Part shown: one piece after another, positions 1 through 9,993 of the stretch
How the letters are laid out: each line of letters begins with the position of its first letter
Numbering within the stretch: the first letter of the stretch is position 1
Source of the DNA: Thermoplasmata archaeon
GTDB taxonomy: Archaea; Thermoplasmatota; Thermoplasmata; Thermoplasmatales; GCA-001856825
Length of the DNA stretch: 64,000 nt
Assembly (NCBI GenBank): GCA_021816725.1
Contig: JAKAXD010000003.1
Span: forward strand, 42,537 to 106,536
Reading direction: 5' to 3'
Position numbers and translations under genes: made by a program
Notes under the pieces: generated by a model
Told to the model about the DNA's origin: nothing
The model's input: only the letters and a program-made list of their open reading frames with translations
Database searches by the model: none

Positions 1-2
1 GG

Positions 3-140
3 CTAATAAACAGGGGTAGATATCTATTCCCGATACTAGGGGCCACGAGAATTGAACAACTTGAGGAGAATGTTGAAAGTGTGGAAGTATCTCTATCTAC
101 AGAGGAGGTAGGTAGAATGGGCCAAATGTTCAAAACATGA
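3..140 (+). CDS. Aldo/keto reductase, C-terminal fragment (cut by window start)
   Basis: An open frame enters from the left edge and ends at TGA 138-140, giving the last 45 residues of a protein. The residues PILGATRIEQLEENVES followed by LSTEEV match the usual C-terminal segment of aldo/keto reductases, where the loop IPG(A/T)xxxEQLxEN binds the NADP(H) 2'-phosphate and adenine and is followed by a short helix with an LS-x-EE motif. The catalytic Tyr/Lys/Asp/His residues lie outside the window, so the substrate cannot be inferred. The gene runs toward the convergent small gene at 163-432. The family call is fairly secure despite the short fragment. Confidence 0.75.
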   Translation, partial: LINRGRYLFPILGATRIEQLEENVESVEVSLSTEEVGRMGQMFKT

Positions 141-162
141 ACGTTAAGTTCCAGCTTACGAC

Positions 163-432
163 TTAAATAAGTAGAAAGGTTGTATTATTCTCCCAAACAG
201 CATATAATGAAGGAACAGTAGAATTTTTAAGTAGTCCATTTAAAAAAGCAACGATAATCTGGACCGCTCCTTTGCTACCGAATAACTCTATGCTAATCTC
301 TACGATACAAATGAAATATGCCACCCTACCTTTCTTATTGTAACATATCTTTTCTGAAAGAATCAGATTTGGAATATCGACGGGAAAATCACCAATTGAA
401 TTTCCTAAAACCTGAACATTGAAATTACGCAT
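163..432 (-). CDS. Small hypothetical protein downstream of 23S rRNA
   Basis: This is an 89-residue frame starting at ATG 430-432; the frame could be opened 13 codons further upstream at TTG 471, but that would run into the rRNA processing stem. A TATA-like stretch (minus strand gatatatgag, about 457-466) lies 25-30 bases before the ATG, which fits a leaderless start. The product reads as a beta-rich N-terminal half (VQVLGNSIGDFPVDIPN), then a hydrophobic stretch VAYFICIVEISIELFG and a helix-like region, ending WENNTTFLLI. There is no recognisable domain or signal. It could equally be a chance frame in AT-rich spacer. Confidence 0.4.
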   Translation of the reverse strand: MRNFNVQVLGNSIGDFPVDIPNLILSEKICYNKKGRVAYFICIVEISIELFGSKGAVQIIVAFLNGLLKNSTVPSLYAVWENNTTFLLI

Positions 433-464
433 CAAATTTCCATAACAAAAAAAGTGCTCATATA

Positions 465-479
465 TCAGCAAGGGCTAGA
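465..479 (-). repeat. Pre-23S processing stem, 3' arm
   Basis: Read on the minus strand this stretch is TCTAGCCCTTGCTGA. It is complementary to the 5' flank at 3420-3435 (TCAGCAAAGGGTTAGA) apart from one bulged A and one G-U pair. The two arms lie just outside the predicted mature 23S ends, as expected for the archaeal pre-rRNA processing stem cut by the splicing endonuclease at a bulge-helix-bulge. Confidence 0.7.
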
Positions 480-484
480 TTGAC

Positions 485-3412
<2,928 letters not shown>

Positions 3413-3419
3413 ATCTCTT

Positions 3420-3435
3420 TCTAACCCTTTGCTGA
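3420..3435 (-). repeat. Pre-23S processing stem, 5' arm
   Basis: The minus-strand sequence TCAGCAAAGGGTTAGA pairs with the arm at 465-479, leaving one bulged A. A second, local hairpin lies further upstream at 3468-3491 (CCCTGTGA, 8-base loop, TCACAGGG), between the promoter and this arm. Confidence 0.7.
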
Positions 3436-3524
3436 CCTTCATTAATCCAAAATGGATTTCAGTCCTTCCCCTGTGACTCTATTTCACAGGGTGCATAATG
3501 AGCAAAAGAACCATAACAACACTC

Positions 3525-3535
3525 CGTATATATAG
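3525..3535 (-). promoter_or_regulatory. Promoter of 23S rRNA (TATA box)
   Basis: The minus strand reads aagaaatctatatatacggag, a purine-rich BRE followed by a strong TATA box. Transcription would start near 3500, about 85 bases before the mature rRNA, leaving room for the leader hairpin and processing arm. The rest of the spacer 3436-3678 holds no gene that I can support. Confidence 0.6.
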
Positions 3536-3678
3536 ATTTCTTATTGTCTATTCTTAGCCATTTTCCTGATTCTCCAGAACTTGTTGATTTTTAAGATTGA
3601 AATTGTAGAGGGAAATAAGGCTTGTCTTTAAACTTCCATTTGCTCCATGGCGCAATGTCACCCTACGAGGGGTGGAGT

Positions 3679-4326
3679 TCAGACCTCCTTTCCCTCTAGT
3701 ATCTTCCCCATGCCCTGCTTGACTATAATGCTGGCATACTTCATAGGAAGAGTCACGATATCTTCTTTTCTCAGATTGACTGGTTTCCCCATTATTGAAA
3801 TGCCCTTGATATCCTCGAGGATATATATTACCACATTTTTTTCTTCATCCTCTTCCTGTGCGTCCTTTTCTTCCGCTTCTTCCTTTGTCTCTTCCGATTC
3901 CTTACTGGGGATTATGACTTCCCCCTGTTCCAGCTGAGCAGAGAATTCACTTACTGATTTCGCTATGTTCTCGAAAAATATTTGTTCTTCGGGGGTCAGC
4001 CTGCCCTCCAGTTCCTCCCTCTCGTTGTTTGCCTTTGCCTTGAGTATCTTTGATATTCTGAGCTCTATAATCTTCTTTAGGAACTTTTCCGATGATTCCA
4101 ATTCGTTTGTGAGTTTTCCTATCTGCCTTGAGTTCTTCTTGACTGTCTCTGTCTCTATTCTCTCCTTCAATCTCTCCAGATAATCCCTTGCCTCCTTGTA
4201 AAATTGCACCGATACTGGTTCAAGCGAATAGTCGTTCTTTACCTCTAACCGAAGTAACGCATTGAGGTAACCCTCATTGACCTCTCCCTTCATCCGTTGT
4301 CCAATAACTTTATGGATAAATATCAT
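3679..4326 (-). CDS. gins51: GINS complex subunit Gins51
   Basis: This is a 215-residue replication factor of the archaeal GINS family, which joins MCM and the RecJ/GAN nuclease in the replicative helicase (CMG-like) assembly. The N-terminal two-thirds is helical and contains the typical LTPEEQIFFENI segment near residues 109-121. A highly acidic linker (Glu/Asp-rich, roughly 143-163) follows, then a small beta domain (VNLRKEDIVTLPMKYASIIV) at the C terminus. This order, A domain before B domain, is the Gins51 arrangement; Gins23 has the reverse. In Thermoplasma relatives Gins51 alone can form a homotetramer. The ATG overlaps the stop of the VirD4-like gene by four bases (ATGA), so it is translated as the last gene of the transfer-type operon. 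Met12 is a possible alternative start. Confidence 0.85.
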   Translation of the reverse strand: MIFIHKVIGQRMKGEVNEGYLNALLRLEVKNDYSLEPVSVQFYKEARDYLERLKERIETETVKKNSRQIGKLTNELESSEKFLKKIIELRISKILKAKANNEREELEGRLTPEEQIFFENIAKSVSEFSAQLEQGEVIIPSKESEETKEEAEEKDAQEEDEEKNVVIYILEDIKGISIMGKPVNLRKEDIVTLPMKYASIIVKQGMGKILEGKEV

Positions 4327-6356
4327 TTCTTTTCCAATATCTTAGAAATCAAGTCGCTCGTGATCTTGAAATCCTTTCTCATGGTTGAATCTGCAAGCTT
4401 CCTTCCACGTACCTGAAAACATTCGTGCCTTCCCCTAAATATTCCGGAATCAATAGTGATCCTACCTACGAAATGAATATCATTGTCCCTTGCAATTTTC
4501 TCCTTCAGCGTGGATATGACTTCCGACCTGTCGTACTCCTTCAGGATTTGACAGAACTCTTCAAGTATGAAGTACGTTGAATCGTTATTCTTCATCTCCA
4601 TGACCATTTCTTCTATCTCAGAGGACAGCCCTTTCCTCTTCCTTTCTGTTATGAAATCGAAATCCCTTGTCCTGAATTCCCTGCTTTCATTAGAGAACTG
4701 CATGGGCTCCACCATCCCTTTCTCCTGTCCTGACGAGGACAGAAGCAGAAATTCGAACGAATCCTTTGGTGGGTCAAGATCAAGGCCGGTAAATTCCTTT
4801 ATCTTTATCCTGTCTGGCTCCGTAAGCCTCATGAAAATGTAATTGGAAGCGTTTGAAAACAAGAGGGTTCCGATATTATCCGATATAGATCTCAACGAAG
4901 TCGTGAGGAAGAATATCCTTAGTCCGAATTTTCGACCTGAACTTAGCATATCCCCTATCAGGGTGCTCTGGTAGTCCTGCCCTTCCTCGAGGAATAGGAA
5001 GTAATCACCTTTCCTTATCGTCGATATGGTTATCCACATATACAAAGTAAGGATATTTGACAGCAGCCTTGAATCTTCATAGCCTATGCTGCTCCTCTCA
5101 AGATCAAATATTATTAGATCCGCCTGAGTGATTGCTCTCATTAAGGCACCTTCGTCATCAGGATCACAGATGAGTGTACGAACGACTGGGTCGTTCACAA
5201 GTCTGCCTATTGCCCTTTCTGTGCTTGCCTTCTCATCGCTAGATATTTTGCCAAGTTCATCGAGGAATTTCTTAAGCTGCCCATTTTGGTCTTTGCTCGT
5301 CAGTTCTTCCCTGACCCCTGGATCCTTCAAAATATTGTAGAAATCCACCAGTGTCATCCCCTTGACTCCGGCGAGCAACGAGATTCCCCTTGTTATCAGG
5401 TCCTCCATCCTTGGTCCTACAAGCGGGTCTGCGTACTGTACCTCTCTTGAGGACCTAAGTATTGAAACAAAGTCTTCTGCCACCCTGTAAGCCATCCCTT
5501 TTTCATTCCAGTTGCCTATCAGATTGAATGAGTTCTGAGAGTCGGGAGAGATGATATATTTCTTGTAATCATACTCCTCCATTTTCTTTGCTGTATCCCC
5601 GTGTGGATCTATCAGTATTACCTTTCCAGACTTGTTGCTGAGTATGTGATTCATCATACTGACTATCATCGAGCTTTTCCCAGCTCCAGATGAGCCTACG
5701 ATCAATGTGTGAGGATTCTTTCTTGAGTCTATGAAAACATCTCCCCTGTTTATTGTTGCACCAACCTTTACATCTCCTTTGTCGTTGGAATGCGTTTTTG
5801 TAGGAATGAATTGGTGGATCTCCCACCATGCAATTACGGGGTTCCTGAGCCCGAACCTTCCCTTCCTTGCGCTTACCTTGGGAGAAGAGAAAATGTGGGA
5901 GAGATAATCACCCAAGTTTACGTTATCGAATTCAAGGACGACCTTCCATCCCTTGACTTCATTGATCTTTTTATCCATGACCCTTTCCCTTAATGCCTCC
6001 TTCCTGACCGACTGAAAGTAGTGAGATTCTATTGACATCATCAGAAAACCTGACTTCTCCTCGTTCAATAGTTCTAGGATCTTATCAGCATAGTTTTCCG
6101 TTCCAAACTTCAGAAAATGAGAATCGCCCTTCACGAATATCCGTCTACCCTTTCCTTCGAAACTCCTCGATTCTGAAAACTTCCACCCTACCTTCCTGAG
6201 GAATTCATCGTTCCCCATGCACGAATAAATCTTTGCGTGTTCTCCTTCTCTCTTCAGAAACAGGAACTCTATGGTCCTGCCGCTCCTTATCCAGGAGAGT
6301 AGAAAGGGATCATTCTCCCTTAAAGGGGTGATCGTTTCAACTTTCAGGAATTCCAT
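4323..6356 (-). CDS. VirD4/TraG-like coupling ATPase
   Basis: This 677-residue P-loop ATPase belongs to the HerA/FtsK superfamily and resembles type IV secretion coupling proteins, which bring DNA or protein substrates to the channel. Walker A is GSSGAGKS at residues 221-228, preceded by the phrase NPHTLIVG and followed by KVILIDPHGD, the standard pattern of conjugative VirD4/TraG ATPases. The Walker B strand is YFLFLEEGQD (about 452-461), with Glu where Asp is usual. A sensor-like strand RIFFLTTSLRS follows near 480-490. The first 200 residues match nothing I recognise and contain no clear membrane helix, whereas classical VirD4 proteins carry N-terminal membrane anchors. It overlaps the VirB4-type gene upstream by 20 bases and Gins51 downstream by 4. 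An alternative is a HerA-like DNA pump not dedicated to secretion. Confidence 0.75.
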   Translation of the reverse strand: MEFLKVETITPLRENDPFLLSWIRSGRTIEFLFLKREGEHAKIYSCMGNDEFLRKVGWKFSESRSFEGKGRRIFVKGDSHFLKFGTENYADKILELLNEEKSGFLMMSIESHYFQSVRKEALRERVMDKKINEVKGWKVVLEFDNVNLGDYLSHIFSSPKVSARKGRFGLRNPVIAWWEIHQFIPTKTHSNDKGDVKVGATINRGDVFIDSRKNPHTLIVGSSGAGKSSMIVSMMNHILSNKSGKVILIDPHGDTAKKMEEYDYKKYIISPDSQNSFNLIGNWNEKGMAYRVAEDFVSILRSSREVQYADPLVGPRMEDLITRGISLLAGVKGMTLVDFYNILKDPGVREELTSKDQNGQLKKFLDELGKISSDEKASTERAIGRLVNDPVVRTLICDPDDEGALMRAITQADLIIFDLERSSIGYEDSRLLSNILTLYMWITISTIRKGDYFLFLEEGQDYQSTLIGDMLSSGRKFGLRIFFLTTSLRSISDNIGTLLFSNASNYIFMRLTEPDRIKIKEFTGLDLDPPKDSFEFLLLSSSGQEKGMVEPMQFSNESREFRTRDFDFITERKRKGLSSEIEEMVMEMKNNDSTYFILEEFCQILKEYDRSEVISTLKEKIARDNDIHFVGRITIDSGIFRGRHECFQVRGRKLADSTMRKDFKITSDLISKILEKK

Positions 6357-7920
6357 CTATGTTCTCCATCTCCTTCCTGCTGGACTGGAAACGTAGGATA
6401 GTGGTGAAACCTGGGCAGTAGAAAAGTGCTGTAGAATACTTACCATTGAACCCTGCTCCCGATTTCAGGAAATTTGCAAGACTTTCGTCGAGATTATAGA
6501 ATTTCACCATATCGTCTGATACTACCTGGTGCCTGAACAGGATGTGAATAGAACAGTTCTCCATTATCGTTACAGAGGGCCCGTATTTCAGGAAGTCGTT
6601 AGCCGATTGAGAGATGAATATGAGGGAAACCCTGCTGTGTCTTGCGTGTCTTATGTAACGCTCCACTGAAGTGATCACCCTTTCCTGGAGTAGATAATGC
6701 GCTTCGTCTATCACTAAATTCACGGGGCTTTCTTCCTCGCTTCTCATGAAAAGGTCAAGGGATAGAAGCATGTAGAATGGCAAAAGCTTCTTAGGAACAT
6801 TCTTCAAGTCTATCCTGACATCACCTGTTAAGTTTGGGTTCTTCCCAGAACAGAACTTCTTGAGTGATCCCTCAAATATCGGGGAAATCTTGTTGTATGT
6901 TTCTGCTCCCCTAGATTTCACGTAGTTCTTCAAGAAGTCCAGATTTTCGTTCTGCTCGTACATTTTAGTCAGCCCCGTATCAAGTATCCCGCTGTCCTCG
7001 TTGTTCAGGTCAAAGAGAGTAAGCAGTAGTGCCAGCGTTCTATCCACATTCTCCTTGATTGCGAGAAATTGGACTCTGGCGAACATGTTCATTTCCTGAT
7101 TGATGAGGTCAATCGTCTGCATCCCGACCGACTTAGCAACGTTCCCATATTCACCGAGAGGGTCTATGATCTTCAGGCTGACATTTCTAGTGACCTTCTC
7201 TCTCAACATTGTCGCCTTCACAAAAAAAGACTTTCCGAATCCAGTCATTCCAAGTACGAGCTGGTGTGATGAAGGGAATCCGGACCTATCCATGAAAACA
7301 GGTGCGCCAGTTATCTCGCAGGTTCCATAGAAAGTCCCATTTTCCTGAAACAAGTATCCATGATTGATAGGTATCATGTTTGAAACAGAATTTAGGTCCA
7401 GGTAAACGCCATCAAGCTGACCCCCGATGATCTTGTTCCTGACCCTTACGTCAGAAAATCTCTTGTTCTCAGCCTTGACACCTATTTTCTTAAGGTCCTC
7501 AAGCAATTCCTTCTTCGTCCTGAGTACCTTGTCCGCTTCCCCTGTTACAAAATAGGCACTGGAAAATTTCAAAAGCTTGGATTTACCGGATGCAACCCCT
7601 TCCTTCAGGCTGACTATGTTCTGCACCGTCAGCTTGTTTGATTCTACGTTTCTGTCATTCATTCTTTCGTGGTCGATTAACCTCAGGCTCCTCCTTCCAA
7701 ACTCCCTTGTTATGATATTCCATGCCGAATTCTCCTCTACAGGATGTATCCTGACAATTTCCCCTACGTTATCCCGCTCTGCCGAGATCTTGAGCTTGAA
7801 TTTTTGATCAATTTCGAAGGGGAAGTCCCTAGTGAAGAGGAATGAGTGGGCGGATCCGTGATTAATGTAGTACCATTCCTTTTGGATGACAGAGGTGAGT
7901 TTCTTGTCATATGATGTCAT
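6337..7920 (-). CDS. VirB4/TrbE-type (CedB-like) transfer ATPase
   Basis: This 527-residue protein has the two-part plan of VirB4 ATPases, the motor that powers assembly of, and transport through, type IV secretion systems. Residues 1-185 form an N-terminal alpha/beta region of the VirB4 kind. A short segment TFYGTCEITGAPVFMDRSG (about 196-214) then leads into Walker A GMTGFGKS at 224-231. Walker B is VNLVIDEAHYLL with Asp405-Glu406, and a sensor strand RVSLIFISQS follows (430-439). The length is shorter than bacterial VirB4 (about 800) and closer to archaeal CedB. It overlaps its upstream neighbour by 14 bases and the VirD4-like gene by 20, implying translational coupling. Among P-loop families, a HerA helicase is the main alternative, but the extended N-terminal domain and membrane-protein neighbours favour VirB4. 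Confidence 0.82.
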   Translation of the reverse strand: MTSYDKKLTSVIQKEWYYINHGSAHSFLFTRDFPFEIDQKFKLKISAERDNVGEIVRIHPVEENSAWNIITREFGRRSLRLIDHERMNDRNVESNKLTVQNIVSLKEGVASGKSKLLKFSSAYFVTGEADKVLRTKKELLEDLKKIGVKAENKRFSDVRVRNKIIGGQLDGVYLDLNSVSNMIPINHGYLFQENGTFYGTCEITGAPVFMDRSGFPSSHQLVLGMTGFGKSFFVKATMLREKVTRNVSLKIIDPLGEYGNVAKSVGMQTIDLINQEMNMFARVQFLAIKENVDRTLALLLTLFDLNNEDSGILDTGLTKMYEQNENLDFLKNYVKSRGAETYNKISPIFEGSLKKFCSGKNPNLTGDVRIDLKNVPKKLLPFYMLLSLDLFMRSEEESPVNLVIDEAHYLLQERVITSVERYIRHARHSRVSLIFISQSANDFLKYGPSVTIMENCSIHILFRHQVVSDDMVKFYNLDESLANFLKSGAGFNGKYSTALFYCPGFTTILRFQSSRKEMENIDGIPES

Positions 7921-8491
7921 TTAGAGCACTTGCCTCATTTTCCGCCAACTTCGAAAAGGGTATACCGTAATTTCTAAGCGTTCTTTCAAAGTCGTCAGAC
8001 CTCTCTTTAAGGATCGTTATGAAATAAGCATCGGCGAAACAGTTTAGACCTGAGAAAAGAGAATCGTATTCCTCATTCCCCCTAATGAATCTTTGAAGTG
8101 GAACTCTATAAGGATGCTTTATGATTGTCATATCTTCTGAAAACGTATCTATGATTGAAGTCCACGCATCTATTATGACCCTGTCCTGCTGTTCAGATAG
8201 GCCGTAGTTTGTTCCGAAGATTTCATATGCGGCCTTCCTTTCTGTGATCAGAGGAAAGAGAGTCGAAACTGTTATTCCCCTTAATTTTTTCAATATGTAT
8301 TCGTCCACATAATCGTGCTGAACCCTTATGGAGAACATAGGAACCAGTATGAGCGAAAGGAAGCCGTATGAACCAAGATAGAATATCGATATGAGTACTG
8401 CAAGGGTGACGAGGGTTATCCTGTAGAGGGCGGAGCCTTCAAGCGGGCCTATTCTGATTGAAGAAGTCTGGAATTTTACCAGCCTAACCAT
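7907..8491 (-). CDS. VirB3/PrgI-like membrane protein with cytoplasmic domain
   Basis: This 194-residue protein has two closely spaced hydrophobic segments near the N terminus (about 24-40 and 43-53, ITLVTLAVLISIFYLGSYGF then LSLILVPMF) and a soluble domain from about 60 to the end. It sits directly before the VirB4-type ATPase and overlaps it by 14 bases. In bacterial systems the two-helix VirB3/PrgI protein holds exactly this position and binds or is fused to VirB4. The C-terminal part also resembles, loosely, the small alpha/beta fold at the start of some VirB4 proteins. The assignment rests on topology and context, not on a firm motif. The start abuts the stop of the upstream gene with no gap. 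Confidence 0.6.
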   Translation of the reverse strand: MVRLVKFQTSSIRIGPLEGSALYRITLVTLAVLISIFYLGSYGFLSLILVPMFSIRVQHDYVDEYILKKLRGITVSTLFPLITERKAAYEIFGTNYGLSEQQDRVIIDAWTSIIDTFSEDMTIIKHPYRVPLQRFIRGNEEYDSLFSGLNCFADAYFITILKERSDDFERTLRNYGIPFSKLAENEASALNDII

Positions 8492-9526
8492 TTACTCTTT
8501 CACCTTGAAAAAGAGGGAGGAACTTGTGCCATTCCCTGAGTTAAGTGGACTGAACTGTCTTATAGAACCTGTTTCAGGCGATACGTTTGCAGCCCCAGTT
8601 TCACCGGGAGCTGGGATGGATTTAACTATCATCTCTGCTCCCTTTACATTCTTAGTTATGTATCCCATTGAAGAGTTTACTCCCCTTCCCACTGATCTTC
8701 CGAGGAAGTTTGTTGCTGACCTAGAGGACTGGCTCATGGCGAGCATCGTAGGGGCTGCATCGGCTAATGCAAGGAATCCTAGGACAAGTACGCTATTGTT
8801 CCTGACGTAAGTTGAAAGTATCAGGGGAATGGACATTATTATTGGCGCAAAAAGTGAGTCCAGGAATAGAAACCAAACCCTCTCTCCTATTTCCTTTGTC
8901 CTAGGTATCAGGATGAGCAAAGTGAAGATCGGAGCGAGTAGTGGGAAAGTGTAAAGGATAGCTGCTCTCATGGAAAGAAAAAGTAAAAGGTAAAGCATGA
9001 GGAAGACAAAGATGACAAGTATTAGGAGGCTTACAATGGAGCCAGATCCACCGCCAATTTGCAGGCCTATAAGTAAATTTGAGCCAGAAGAGAAGTTGTG
9101 ATAAGGAACCCCATAATTCCAAAGCTGCGTGTAGAGCAATGAACCCACATAGAGGAGATCCTGGAAGAGGAAGAAGGATATGTTAGACAGGACAAGAAGA
9201 AGCAATATCTTGATCCATATGTTCTTAAAATCCATCCCAAGTTGGATGCTGCTATTAAGCAGAATGAGCAAACCCAGTGCTATGAGTATAATGGTGAGTA
9301 ATGGGTCATAGATGCTGAACATGATGAAGTAGTAGAGCGACCTCACTCCCTCACCGACACTACCGCTGACTATGTTTGGAAATGCATACTGTGGAGCGAG
9401 AAGATATTTAGATATGAAGTTGCTGTAAAGAGATACCAGGACTGGTTTGCCTACGTACACAATGGCTGATACAATGTAGCTTATCGCCTTCAGGATTGCA
9501 TCTACTATTATTGAAACGAAGTTCAT
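8492..9526 (-). CDS. Polytopic membrane protein, VirB6/TrbL/CedA-like
   Basis: This 344-residue integral membrane protein has about six to seven hydrophobic segments: a weak one at 14-35, then strong ones near 65-92, 103-121, 163-190, 193-209, 220-240 and 246-258. An 85-residue Ser/Gly/Asn-rich hydrophilic tail follows. A polytopic protein of this size encoded between a two-helix pilin and a VirB4-type ATPase corresponds to VirB6/TrbL in bacteria and to CedA in the crenarchaeal DNA importer, where it forms the inner-membrane channel. No enzyme motif is present. It starts 14 bases after the pilin-like gene and ends at the start codon of the next gene. The family link is by topology and neighbourhood; sequence conservation in this family is low. 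Confidence 0.65.
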   Translation of the reverse strand: MNFVSIIVDAILKAISYIVSAIVYVGKPVLVSLYSNFISKYLLAPQYAFPNIVSGSVGEGVRSLYYFIMFSIYDPLLTIILIALGLLILLNSSIQLGMDFKNIWIKILLLLVLSNISFFLFQDLLYVGSLLYTQLWNYGVPYHNFSSGSNLLIGLQIGGGSGSIVSLLILVIFVFLMLYLLLFLSMRAAILYTFPLLAPIFTLLILIPRTKEIGERVWFLFLDSLFAPIIMSIPLILSTYVRNNSVLVLGFLALADAAPTMLAMSQSSRSATNFLGRSVGRGVNSSMGYITKNVKGAEMIVKSIPAPGETGAANVSPETGSIRQFSPLNSGNGTSSSLFFKVKE

Positions 9527-9540
9527 ACGATCATTTCATT

Positions 9541-9885
9541 CTATCCTGCGACGATATAGTGTACCACTGCGTAGAGAACTCCGCTCACTGCCATCACGAA
9601 TATGACCGTACCTATCAGCGCGTCTTTTGTTCTCTCCTTCGCGTCCGCTTTCCTGTCCATGTCCTTCGAAAAATAGCCTATCGCTATCGGTACCCAGAGT
9701 ATGGCTATAATCAGCCCAGATACTCCTGCAATGATACCAAAAGCCCTCTGGACCATACCATTAATAGTTGAAGCGTTGTCCGATGCAGATGGTACAGGAT
9801 ATTGGTTTGTAACCGTTCCGTGGACAAATGCTACCGGAACCACGGAGATAATAACTAGGGCCAATGCCAGTGCTAATAATCTCAT
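9541..9885 (-). CDS. VirB2/TrbC-like pilin candidate
   Basis: This 114-residue protein has the layout of VirB2/TrbC conjugative pilins and archaeal CedA1. It has an N-terminal signal-like helix (residues 1-20, cleavage plausible around AFVHG), a short polar stretch, a first hydrophobic helix (about 48-71, with small residues GIIAGVSGLIIA), a charged loop (SKDMDRKADAKERTKD, 73-88) and a second hydrophobic helix (90-112) ending two residues before the C terminus. It is the first gene of the operon, with TATA box (9914-9924) and a good ribosome site (GGGAGGGG) just before the ATG. In known systems such proteins form the transfer pilus by packing helices with lipid. The length and two-helix design also suit a small membrane subunit of other complexes, but the operon strongly favours the pilin reading. 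Confidence 0.7.
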   Translation of the reverse strand: MRLLALALALVIISVVPVAFVHGTVTNQYPVPSASDNASTINGMVQRAFGIIAGVSGLIIAILWVPIAIGYFSKDMDRKADAKERTKDALIGTVIFVMAVSGVLYAVVHYIVAG

Positions 9886-9889
9886 TTAA

Positions 9890-9924
9890 CCCCTCCCAAT
9901 ATTGCAATCCTTACTTTTATAAAA
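9890..9924 (-). promoter_or_regulatory. Promoter and ribosome site of the transfer-type operon
   Basis: The minus strand has a TATA box GTTTTATAAAA at 9914-9924 and GGGAGGGG at about 9891-9898. Initiation near 9893 would leave only a very short leader, or the start lies a little further upstream. The divergent peptidase gene begins about 70 bases away. The operon downstream shows no further promoter-sized gap until after GINS. Confidence 0.5.
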
Positions 9925-9993
9925 CTTTTTTTGAACATAAACCAAATTAATCGTTGCAAAGCATAAAATAGAATACAGCTGTAGCCATCTTGT

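Noticed and set aside
3679..9885. Integrated conjugative plasmid or provirus boundary
   Set aside because: No integrase, relaxase, tRNA-linked direct repeat or replication initiator found nearby; flanks are 23S rRNA and a housekeeping peptidase.
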